64,000 nucleotides of DNA from Pipra filicauda (taxonomy: Eukaryota > Chordata > Aves > Passeriformes > Pipridae). This document shows, piece after piece, positions 1-10,982 of this stretch. The position numbers and the translations under genes were made by a program. The notes under the pieces were generated by a model, which worked only from the letters and a program-made list of their open reading frames with translations, was not told the origin of the DNA and did no database searches. The first letter of the stretch is position 1, and the number at the start of each line of letters is the position of its first letter. Location: positions 124,001 to 188,000 of the forward strand of contig NW_024104318.1 of NCBI RefSeq assembly GCF_003945595.2, written 5' to 3'.

Positions 1-1975
1 AATCCAGACAACGAAAAAAAGCACACGGGTTAGAAACAAAACCAAATCCATATGCTGCCTAAGGGAGGAGTGCTAAGCAAACACACAGCAATACATTAAC
101 ATCTTTTTTTTCTCACAGCCCAAGATTCCCCAACTAGAAAATGCTACTATGTCGGTCAAGATCTGGACTATTCTTCTGATCATTTTAAAAAGCCTCTAAA
201 ATTAAATCCTCTAAAACTTAAAAGCTATTGCTTCAAAATTATTTTCTAAGACTTTTGATGATTTTACTGTTGGCAAAAGAGGATAACAGTTTTCCACCTC
301 AGGGCTCATCACTAAACACACAGTCTCAAGAGTGTCAGGGAAGAGAAGCAGCTTTCCTCTCAAATTGTTTCTGAAGGTTGGATGCTCATACAATATTCAA
401 TGCCTGTAAAAACAGTCCTGCCCAAGCAGGGTGCATTTCAGCAGTTGTTCGTAGCAAAGCATACTTCACAGATTCTGTTGACAGACACTGCCCTTCACTA
501 ATAGCAACAGGGAACAGGGAACCTGCCCTTCAACATTCAGGCAAAACAAATCTCTCTGGCTTCCATACTACTTCTCACCTTGAATTCTTTGGGCCGGTAC
601 CTCCTGACCCCATTTCACTGCTGAGTTCTCTAGCCTGCTTTAAACCTTTGCTGATCCTCATCCCACCTCAGTAAAACCATTCCAAAGGAAATCCCTTAAA
701 GGGGTGCCAAGCATCAGCACAACATACCAGTTGTATAATTGGTAAAATGCTTTGTTCCACCACACCTTGATTTAAACTGAAATTTTAATTGTTTGATGTG
801 CAATTGTGAATCCACTACAAGGATCTAGCAAAAATGGTGTTCACAGAGGGGAGGGTTCACAGCCTGTTTTCTTTTCTTTGATCCACCAAGTACCAACAAG
901 CAGAAATACACCCCTGATATGCTTTAAAGAGTAGCCGGTAGCCTACTGTGTAACACGAAAAGAGATGTTAAATCCACAGACTGTATCAACTGCTTGGGCT
1001 TTCATTAAGGAATAAGCAATTCAAATTCATATAAGACATGAAATAAAAAATTATTAAATCTCCTGAGAGAGGCAACGCCACACACACCACAGCAAGACTG
1101 AAGCAACAGAACCAGATCTCTCCACTCAAGCAGCACTGCGTCAGTGGAATTATAGCTCCATCTCAAGACTCAACAAATCCTCCTCCAAGGCATTATATTA
1201 TATATACATTGAAATTTGATGCTTATTAAAGCATAATTCAAGATGTTCATTACCTATCACTGGAGGCCCACACCTATCACCCCCAAATCAGTCAGCATGT
1301 TAACTGCCCTTAGGTGTCACAAGAAATCAAATAAATGGATTGGTGAGACAATTTCTGTACATATTCACTTCACATTTAATAGATGTCCTTGCTGATTGTG
1401 ACTGGAACTTCTTTCACTAGGTCAGGGGCACAGGAGGGGGAGACAACAGAAATGGAGGTGGGGAGCCACACATCTGAGCATCGTTTCCAAGCACCCTTTC
1501 CAACAACACAACATTACCTCAGTGCTAACCCAAAACCCTAACATGGATGGAGTTCCACTTTGAGTAGGAAAGGAGTGGCAAGTCTAGTATTTTGTCTCCA
1601 TCATTCCCCTCACTGCCAAAAAGCTGATTGCAATGCCAGTTTGATAATTTGTTTCTATGACATTTCGATTTGAAAAAAATTAGCTCTTTTCAGGTTCTAG
1701 TAAGCAGGAAACATGCAGCTGAACCTGCAGGCCAGAAGTGACCAGTGCAATCAATTTCTACATTACTCACTTTTTACAGTGATTCTCTCATCCCTTTTAC
1801 AGAGATTCCATCATTTTCTTAGCTTTCTATCACTCAGTGGAATAATTTCGATGTACAAAGGATTATAATTTCATAATGCAAAAAGACAGATTAGGAGTCA
1901 TGCCATTCTGTAAGCTCCAGTGTCCCAGAAAAAGCAACTGCAATACCTTGCTTTTACAAAATTTAATTGGGTTTG
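1..1975. other. AT-rich unique noncoding DNA
   Basis: No exon, RNA gene or recognisable transposon is visible. Open frames are short and broken by stops on both strands. Sequence is ordinary AT-rich bird-like intergenic or intronic DNA up to the edge of the LTR-like element. Confidence 0.6.
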
Positions 1976-2680
1976 TGTGGCGAGGTTGTGGTCATGGAGT
2001 GGCTGCTGTGAGAAGCTGCTAGAAGTTTCTCCCATGTCCAATGGAACCAGTGCCAGCTGCCTTCAAGGGATCCGATGCTGATGGCTGAGCCCATCAGTGA
2101 TGGTGGTAGCACCTCTGGGATAACATATTTAAGAGGGGAGGGAAGTCATTGCAGAACCAGAACAACAGCCAGAGAGAGCAGAAAGAATATGTGAGACTCC
2201 AGGGTCAGTGAAGGAGGAGGGGGAGGAGGTGCTCCAGGCATTGGAGTAGAGATTCCCCTTCAAGGCCCCAGTACAGACCATGGTGAGGCAGCTGTGCCCT
2301 GCCCTGTGGAGGTCCATGGGGGAGCAGAGGAGGAGCCCCATGCTGGAGCAAGTGGATACCTGAAAGAGGCTGTGACCCCATGGGAAGTCTGTGCTGGAGC
2401 AGGATCCTGGCAGGACCTGTGGCCCCATGAAGAGAGACCTCACACTGGAGCAAGTTTTCTGGTAGGACTTATTATCCTACTCTAATTTGATGGTAACAAA
2501 TTAAACTAATTTCCCCAGGTAAAGTCTGTTTTGCCCAGTAATCGGTAAGTAATCTCTCCCTGTCCTTATATCAACCTAGAAACCTTTCATTATATTTTCT
2601 CTCCCCCATTCAGCTGAGGAGGAGAATATGACAGTGTCTTTGGTGGGCACCTGGCATCCAGCCAGAGTCAACCCACCACA
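1976..2680 (+). mobile_element. LTR-like avian repeat (solo LTR-type, internally shortened)
   Basis: The block begins TGTGGCGAGG and ends CCCACCACA, giving TG...CA ends and a 5-bp terminal inverted repeat (TGTGG/CCACA), as expected of an LTR. A TATA-like CATATTTAAG lies at 2124-2133, which suggests the + orientation. In the middle, the motif CTGGAGCA recurs at 2343, 2394 and 2445, a degenerate tandem array with a 51-bp period. The ends and the middle resemble, from memory, a repeat seen in many bird genomes, whose copies often carry more of these units; this copy therefore looks internally shortened. I see no gag, pol or env coding sequence and no clear target-site duplication (flanks GGTTTG and AAAATG), so it is probably old. 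Local GC and CpG are higher than in the flanks. The family name is not assigned. Small open frames inside it on both strands are not credible genes. Confidence 0.72.
2343..2452 (+). repeat. Degenerate ~51-bp tandem units inside the LTR-like element
   Basis: CTGGAGCA(A/G) occurs at 2343-2350, 2394-2401 and 2445-2452, each preceded by a CCCATG- or GACC-containing stretch. The even 51-bp spacing shows a diverged tandem array rather than chance recurrence. Copy-number variation of this unit would explain length differences between copies of the element. Confidence 0.65.
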
Positions 2681-5456
2681 AAAATGAATTCTGCAACTTC
2701 TGTCTCCAAATTTCACTTAAGAAGAGCATAATTTATTACATTTACTATGCTGGCTTGCCACATACATAACAAAACCCTGTAATGTATTTTACTGCATTTT
2801 CAGCAATTTTGGAACAAAATTTCCATTTCTATTTAAAGAACAAGTTTACTCAACAGAGAAATCACATCATAATAGCAGATTACTATTCAAAAATGTCTTC
2901 TTCAAATGTAATTTTAGGAGTAAAAAACTTACTTAATGGACAACAATAGATTTCCACCATGCTGTCTTACTTCACACATTGCAAAATTAACGTACCCAGG
3001 AACATGAGCTAAATTCCCTGATCAAATGCTTTTTTCTTTGAGTTCCAGCCATTTGCTAATGGCAGTGCCCAGAATGGAGAACTTTGCAGGAGTGCTACTG
3101 AGATCATAAATAAGACCTCTTTCCCTACTCCCAGCTCCATTACTGGTGATGACACTGAGAGAAACAAGAGGGATTCAGCAATATTTTCAGATTCTAGATT
3201 AACATCAGATGACTGACAAGAAATATTGCTGTTATTCAAAAGTGTATGTTAGGGGATAGAATTGAAAAAAAACATCATTGTGCCACCTTGACCATATTAA
3301 CACTTGTATTTCCTTTTTAATGTTGGCTTCAGTAAGTTTCAACAACCGGAGAAGGAAACACACCCTCTCATTTTTAAAAGGGGGGAGGGAAAGACCTAAA
3401 ACATCAGAAAGAAACATAGATGTAGTTAAAAACCTTTCAGTATTTTGCAAGTCTGGCATTTATATAGTATTTTCTTTATATTAGCCAGCAATGGTTGTCA
3501 TTTCTCAAGATGCAAAAAAACCTTTAGAATCTCAGGTAAATACTCATTCACTTGCACTGTGAAAACACCTTCAAAACTAAAAATAGTAAAAGTATCCAAA
3601 ACATCATAAAAACTGGAACAATACAAGCCAACTTCAAGTTTCATGGCTTTGTACAAATATGCAGTATCAGATATTTGGACAACAAGGATTTCAGAATAAT
3701 CACATACCACGTGTAAGAGGAGAGATCTTAATGTGCCTTTGCTGCAGAATGACTACCGTCTATGAGATTTTTTGTCTGTCTTAGCAGAAACATCAAATAC
3801 ATACCAAACACATTAATAGATATGCACAGGAATCTTCTACAGATGTATGACACGCAAGTGAAGTGGAGGAACCTCAAACTCCTTCAGCAAACTGCAGAGA
3901 ATTCAGCCCCACAAGAATATGGTTTTGCTCAGAATTTAAGCTAACTAGTCTAGGGATCCTTCACATATAAATATTTCCCCCCCTTCCAAATAAAATTTCC
4001 AGATTAAAGAATAAAACCTATCTTATAAAACCCTAGATAGCATTTTTATGCCTAATATGTGACCTACAGCAGGTTGTATGTTTATGCTCCTGAAAAATAA
4101 ACAAAACCATGTAAAGAAATAAGGAATAAGCAAGTTTTATATGCTTCTTGACTGAAAGTGAGTCATCCAACCTGAGGTTTCTTATCTTCCCCAATTCACA
4201 CACAAAACAATAAATCCTTCACAGTGTCACCAGACAAAGTAACTCTAAAAAGTTACTACTTAATAATGTACAAATCAATACTATAAGATGATTTTCCTGT
4301 AGTGGAAAGTAAGTATTTCTTATAGATCAGTGCTACAAAACTGGAAGATTTGTTTTCAAGACTATGTTGATTATCACAATAAATATTTCAATATATCTTT
4401 TCTGAAATATGTATATATAGTAGAAGAGATGTCTACAGAACAATCCTAAATTTAGTAGAAATAACTGAATGGGTTGTATTAACTCCAGCAACTAGTTTAA
4501 TTATTACTTTAAGATTTTAATATTTTGGACAGGAAATACTAATCAAGACCTGACCCACCCATAACAAATAATACCTATAACTCTGATTCACCTACTATGA
4601 CATAAATTTTACATACTACAAGTTTAAATTATCTGCACCAAGTCTGAAGCAACATGACCCTGCTGCCCAAGGGTAAAGGCTATTTGAAGACAAAAATGTA
4701 CTGAACAAAAGAATGACTGAAAGAGCTCTGCTTTGTACACAAAAGGAGTTCTGAGCTACGTAAGGTCCTAAGAGTGAGCCTCTATATACTTAACCAATTT
4801 CTGCATATGTTTTGGTTTAGTAGCTTTAGACTGAAAACAGGTACACAAGTAAAATAAAACAATTACCTCCCAGTTCCACTCCTAGCTGATTGATGATATA
4901 TTAATTTTATACGCACTACTGCTGAGTTTTTATATTAGAGTACAGCTGAGTGATTCTGTAAAGGTTTAATCATTTGTATGGCAACATAAAAGTGCAGTAA
5001 CAATTCACAATGAGCTCTAATTAGTACTAATGAACTAAAAAACTGAACAGGTTGAGGTTTTTTCATAGTATATTCAAACTTAAAAACTACTTGGACTCTT
5101 ATAAATTAAAAAGACCTTCCAGAATAGAAAAAAATGGCAGACAGGGTCAGTTCTGCAAAGCAGTTACTCTAAGGAGAAATGCCTCTATAGAAGTCACTGT
5201 GTCCAAACATTTCAGAACGTTGTTAATTCTTGTCAAATCACTATGTTAATCAAAAGATGTTGGAAAAATTTCCAAGTACATTTATAAAATAAAAATTCTT
5301 AAGCATTGGGATATTGCAAATCATGAATAGATGTACTATAGAAACACAGAAGAAAACATCATAAAATTTTCCCATTTCTGTACAGATGCCAACTTCAAGG
5401 CAAATTCTTTTAATCTCTGAAAGAAGCAGAAAATACGGGGTTTTTTTCTGGTACTA
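2681..5456. other. AT-rich unique noncoding DNA
   Basis: No recognisable exon or repeat. An E-box CACGTG occurs near 3,708 but in isolation carries little weight. Open frames are under about 80 codons and none resembles a known protein. Confidence 0.55.
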
Positions 5457-5470
5457 GTGAGTCAACAAGC

Positions 5471-5510
5471 TGACTTACTACTTACTTACTTACTGACTTA
5501 TGCACTTACT
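5471..5510 (+). repeat. TTAC/CTTA microsatellite
   Basis: An imperfect tetranucleotide tract of ACTT/TTAC units, interrupted near its end by GACTTATGCA. It sits at the start of a 118-codon GTG-initiated open frame (5457-5813) whose first residues (LLTYLLTYA) are simply the translation of this repeat. Confidence 0.75.
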
Positions 5511-6839
5511 ACAGTATTAGGGATTGAAGAGGAAGCTGCTGTTTATCTTAAATGGAGAAAGAAGATGCAAAATAAATGGACAATAAACAGGTATTTTGGC
5601 AGAAGATATACCTGCCTCCAACCTTGTTTAGCCCCCAAACCTGAGCCTCCTTTTATACCTTTCACCAGAAATACAAAAGCTAGAGGTGACCAAGAACCTC
5701 CAGAACATGTTACAGTTGATGTACATCACTACCCTTTCTCAGCAGGGGTGTGGGTGATAGAAGGTGGGGACAGCAAGGAAATCACCTGCATGAGCCCTGA
5801 ATACACAGTATGATTTGGGAATTAAAAAATCTCAAACTGTTCTTTACCAGATTTAGTCTGCTGAGTAACTTTGATATTCATGCTGCTACCTTTCACTGAC
5901 AGACTTGATTTCTGAGTGCAGTGGTAGGAAGCTGAAGAGTGATACTTCCACTGTTAAGCCCTCAAGGACTTCTGACACAGTAGCATTTCTAGCAGGTACA
6001 CAAGCACACACAGCAGGACACATCTAACAATATCAACTACAGGAATTAATATTCTGTTCAACTTACATACGCAGAAATCCAAATATACAATCAGCAAGAT
6101 AAAAGCCTGCTTTATTCCTTCAGCATTAATATACTTACATAAAAATCTGGACGTAGAAGCTTCAGTACCCACCTAGAAAAATTTCCTACAAATTCAGGAC
6201 ACAGGAGAAGACTATTTGCCATTAGCTTTCCTCAACATGGATGCATGCTGTTACCCTGAACTAAGGGCCACCAAGGCCTAGCAAGCTTGTTTCTGCCACA
6301 AAACAATCCAACTTCCTTTGGGAAACTACCTAAAGCAGCACCCCCCATAAGGTTATTTTTCAAGTAGCATCAGCCATCAGAAACCACAGCTTGTCCTTGA
6401 TACTTCCCTCCCTGACCATAATTTCCCTTCAGAAAATTCTTCCACGTTCTCCTCAGCATAAATCTTTTCTTAACAACCAAAGTAGGCAAAGGTTTCAGAT
6501 TCCTCCAGCATACTTTGTTCTTAATAAATAACAGCCTAAAATTAATCTCACACTTTCATCACTGCTTAAAGAACTTTCTTCTTTAAGAACACACTCATAT
6601 AAGATTTATTAGGGAAATCTCATCTCTCCACAGGTGTGTGTAATGTGTCAGCACCACCTTTCCTCGGTATAGCTGTTAAGTTTAATTAAGCTTATTATAG
6701 TCCCATGAAATCTTTCTCTAACAGCAAAAAGTTTATGCATCATATGTCACACCAGTTGCTTCTTTTAGCTGTGATTCTCAAACTTTTATGATCTAATCCC
6801 CATGATACTACTTTTGGAACACAAAAAGTGTAATTCCAA
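5511..6839. other. Noncoding DNA, moderately GC-rich at first then AT-rich
   Basis: The first 300 bases (to about 5,813) are less AT-rich and stay open in one frame, but the translation matches nothing I recognise and has no ATG near its start. They could be a degraded LTR or other old interspersed repeat. After 5,830 the sequence is plain AT-rich DNA. Confidence 0.4.
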
Positions 6840-6958
6840 TCTGCTTTATAGTAAGAAATTCAGACACTGAAGGGAATCTTTCAAGGTTACAGTATATGTC
6901 AGTAGCAGGGAATACAACTCTGGTTCCCTAATGCCCTAGGTCTATTCTATATACCTTA
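6840..6958 (-). repeat. MIR-like SINE remnant
   Basis: Read on the minus strand, this resembles the core and 3' half of an ancient MIR element. On the plus strand the visible landmarks, in the expected order, are a GAAATTCAGACACTGA block, a CTTTCAAGGTTACAG block, a GTAGCAGGGAATACAACT block and TCTGGTTCCCTAATGCCCTA. They are diverged. The assignment is by eye and would need a RepeatMasker score. No target-site duplication is seen, as expected at this age. Confidence 0.45.
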
Positions 6959-7034
6959 CAGAATGTGTTAAGTATCTCTTGCACATTAGACACAGACCAC
7001 TTCTCACCAGTTTTGGCTAGAAAGATTTGGCTTC

Positions 7035-7058
7035 TTTTTTTTTTTTTTTTTTTTTTTT
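7035..7058 (+). repeat. Poly(T) tract of 24
   Basis: A run of 24 uninterrupted T. No retroposed gene or SINE body is recognisable beside it, so it may be a bare homopolymer expansion or the tail of an unrecognised minus-strand retroposon. Confidence 0.9.
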
Positions 7059-10000
7059 AAATTAGATTAATAAATTTTAAACTTCTCTCCAGACCTTTAT
7101 ACAAAATTTAGTGAGCAATATTATTTTCCTCCTGTTTCCCCCTTCCATTTTATCCAGAATTAATCCATTCTCGTTTGCTGTTGAGTCACTGTTAGTGACT
7201 CATGTATTATAAAATCTCTCTGTGTTTTCCCTTATTTTCTCTTTTCCTAGCCCAGGCCTTATGTTTTCTTGTCTAGAATGTTCCTGTCTTCTTAAGGTCA
7301 TGGATGTACACTCATGAAAATTCACACGTCTAATTCTATTAAAAAGCACACTATGTACTGTGAAAATGAAAAGCAATAGGCACATTTTAGGTCTTAAAGC
7401 TTATGAATTTTTAAACTGAATACACAAAAAATGAGTACCAAAAGTACTGGTCATGTCTGAAATGAAAGGGAGCAGCTAGTAAAGACGGTGTCATCCATCA
7501 CAGAGCTAGTAACCAAAGGAAATAAATTTAAATTTAGTTTTATTTAATTAAATTTAGTTTAATTCTAAAATGAAAGTTAACAAGTTTACATAGAAAGCTT
7601 TATTTTTTGATGTTGTCTTGGCCCACTTGACTATGGTCTCTAGGCAGTGGACACAGGACACGACATCATGTCACACGAGAAGACTTCATCCCCCTCTTTC
7701 AACATCACTGTTCCCTGTTCTTACATAGTCATATGGTTCAGGGGGACAATGTGTCCTTTGCACACTGGGGAAAACCCTACTGGGATAAAAGATACCATTT
7801 CAGTATTACTGTCTGGAGACAGTGTTACTTCTGCCACTTGCAAATTAAATCAGAGAGGTCACAAATATTTGCTTCTACTTTATAGATTCTCCTCTTCAAC
7901 TCAAAGCTAAGACATCTGATTAGCTATTTAAGACATTCCCACCAGCTCACTAAGTGTCCATTTAGTGCAGAACACCCCTGCACAGCTCATCAGAATTTCT
8001 CTGCCTTCTCTATAGTACTACTTGTGAGACTCTTTTAACTATGATCATTTAACTGTCATATTTTCTCAACACTGATTTTGACATCTATATAAGGAGAATA
8101 TAGCAGAAATAGAAAAAAATTTGCAATAGCCTGTCAAAAACATAGACTTCTAAAAGCCTAAAAGATCATTAGGATTCATTCCCAAATGGAAAAGTCCAGG
8201 AGTCTGGGTGACAGGTGAGTAGGCAGGAGAGTACTGGTTATGAATTGCCATCTCTGAGCTGAGTTGATAATGTTCCTTATGTTCAGTATATACAATACTA
8301 ATTGGTCCCAAAAAATAATTACTCAAACCCAGAGCAAGCAAAAAAATCCCCCTGCTGCCTTATCATCATATCTGCTAAATCTTATTGTTTCATTTCCCTC
8401 AGTTGCCATTACTGGCTCTTTCCTCTTCCTTTACGAGTCATCTTATGATTGATTTACAGGAATGCCTTTTCTATTGCTCTGATGAAACACTTGCTCCTTC
8501 TCCCTCCCTGTACTTATTTACCAGAAATATTTCTTTTCCTCATCATGCTTTTAATTATTAACTATTTTTTTCAGTAGTCCATCTTCTTAATTACATTCTT
8601 AATTGTCTGTACAACATAGTAGTGAATTCTCCTAAGTGCAGTCTCTGAGATCACAATAAGAATCTCTGCATGAAGAACGTGACATAAAAGCCTACGTTAT
8701 CACCACTTACTTTTCAGTCAACCTACCTCACTGCTTGTCCCCAGTCACCACATTAGTCATCATTTTAGTGCTGATTCAGTTGACTAAGAGTCCTACAGAA
8801 TGCAATCTTAGACAAAGCAGAAGCCTGAATGACTAATACCCCCTGACCACTTTAATATCCTTGTCTTATTTCTTGTTTCATCTCTGTTGCATCTCTCTGG
8901 TGACATAACAGTTTCTTGACAGAAGAATCTGCTAAGCATGTTCCTTCACTGATACTGTAGGAGCAGTGTAGGCTGAAAAATATCTCAACTATATCAGCTT
9001 TCTTCCTTAAAAGTTATAGTGCTCCTTTTCACAGGAAATGGCTGCATAAAATCAAGTAATCAAAGCCAGTATTTGTTTGCAATTAGAAATATACATACAA
9101 CCAGTGTTTAATGAAATAAGTTTGTTTAACTAGATATTCTTTTTTGTTAACTAAGTGGTCATACTATTTACAGGGAATATGGCAGCTTCTTCTGTGTCAC
9201 TATGGTTCAGTTTATAACATCTACTGACTATACACAATTTCAATATTTTTCCCTTTTCAATATGCTTCCCCTAAGCAGATTCTCCAAATATTTCCTGGGA
9301 AAAAACTAAAAGGGTGGGGGAACATACCAAGCCAGGAAGCCAAAGCTATTTTCCAGCAGATGGTGAAACAGGGAACTGAAAACACTTGGCAGTAACAAAT
9401 GGTTTCCTTCTTAAAGATTTGCCAACCAGTCCAGATACCTTTTCAGAACCACCCTGGCAGCAGTCTAAGAGTTCAGATTTCTTGGTGAAGTCCTTAAGTT
9501 ATGGAAAAAGGCCTGAGTCATGGGAAGAAGTTCAGGCCATCTGCCCCTTGCACATTTACACATAATCATTCAGGTGCAAACCAGAGCCATTAACACAGGA
9601 AGAATTATATCCCTTGCAAACACATTCAAACTGTCACAGAGTCGAAATAATGCAACAAGAGCTATAAAAGTTAATGTGAAAGGTCAAGGGCAAGAAAGTA
9701 ATTTCCTTTTTTAGAAGTTTAGGACTCCAGTCATACAGTCAAATATCAGCCAAACATCTTGACTGGTTTTTTTTTCCAGATGGGACCATTAATCTTTTTT
9801 AAGGATCTGAAAGTAGTGAACACCTAAGGATCAGACAATGGATATCTCAGCAATTAACAATAATTAAACTAAGTCAAGAGGTCTGATGAACTGTAGACTG
9901 TAACCATTTCTAGCTCAAGCAGTTTTACATCAAGAGGTGCAAATAAACCTTCTGAAAAAGCAATAGGATAGTTTCATTCTCTTTCTGTGTGAAAAACTAT

Positions 10001-10941
10001 TAAACAGTATTTTTTCCAAGTGGCTGGCAAATTGCAGAGAGGCTACATCTCACACAACAATGATTCTACCTTGTTCTTAGTTGATTTTGCAGATATCCTA
10101 ACAAACTAATCTCTTTGTTGAGAAGCCAGGACAATTTTATAGTTAGCTGATGATAAGGAGAAGCAGTCTCAAAACTGCTAATAGAAGCCAAGCTGTCAAT
10201 TGCCAACTCTTTCACCAGGAAACAGCAGTGACAAAAGTTCTGCAAAGGAGAAAGAAGCAGCAATGTGTTTAGGGAGGCAACATAGTATGTGAAAGAGTAA
10301 ATGAAAGAGCAGATAGAAAGTATAAAAGAATGAGAACGAGTCTTTCTGAAAAGGCATTTTTCCAATAAATTGTTTGCAAGCTGCAATGCAACCAGAAGAA
10401 TGAGAGAGTCTCTCTCTCGTTCTCTACTTTAGCACAATCTCTATTCTGCAAGGGACTGTGCTACCTTGGTTTCTTTGGGTCAAATGACTGAGGATCTACT
10501 CTAACACACACACACACTCAAAACTGCTCTGGTTTGCTGCTTGAGGTTAGGTGTTTTTCATTAACTCTGAAGAATCCAATATATATGTTTCAATAAACAA
10601 ATGAAAACACACTAATATCACCAAATGAAATGTTTGTTTTCCCTTTGCAGTTTTCTACATTTCAACACCCTAATGCTCACCTCCTAGAATTTTAGCAATT
10701 AAGCTAGAACAAAATACTCTCACTTTCCTTCTAAAGTATTCTTCTCCTTTGTTACTCTCATAGGGCAAAATAATTTTAAATAAAATTTGAGATTTATTGA
10801 TAAATATGTGTTCTCCTCCTCTTTCATGAAAAAATTTAATGATGTTTTATCTATAAGAGATGCTTTTTTTAAAACATAACTCAGGTAAAATATTGAGGAG
10901 TCATTATTAATTATTATCCTTTCAATGCTTACAGTACTATT
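7059..10941. other. AT-rich unique noncoding DNA
   Basis: No credible exon. A 13-bp word TTAAATTTAGTTT is tandemly duplicated at 7528-7540 and 7548-7560 within an extremely AT-rich patch, and an (AC)7 microsatellite lies at 10,504-10,517. A minus-strand open frame at 10,066-10,386 encodes no recognisable domain. Confidence 0.55.
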
Positions 10942-10982
10942 TACTACAGTATTTGTAGTATAAATACTACAGTATTTGTAGT
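10942..10982 (+). repeat. Perfect 18-bp tandem duplication, near-palindromic unit
   Basis: TACTACAGTATTTGTAGT occurs at 10,942-10,959 and again at 10,965-10,982, 23 bp apart. The inside of the unit, CTAC-AGTATTT-GTAG, is itself an inverted repeat with 4-bp arms, so the pair could fold in several ways. A local slippage duplication is the simplest origin. Confidence 0.9.

Noticed and set aside
2129..2485. Three overlapping open frames on both strands
   Set aside because: All lie inside the LTR-like repeat, follow its 51-bp unit structure, and have no recognised domain.
4065..4090. let-7-like phrase GCAGGTTGTATGTTTATG
   Set aside because: Only a partial match to the mature microRNA and no hairpin partner nearby.
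5457..5813. 118-codon plus-strand frame
   Set aside because: Starts at GTG inside a TTAC microsatellite and has no early ATG or recognisable similarity.
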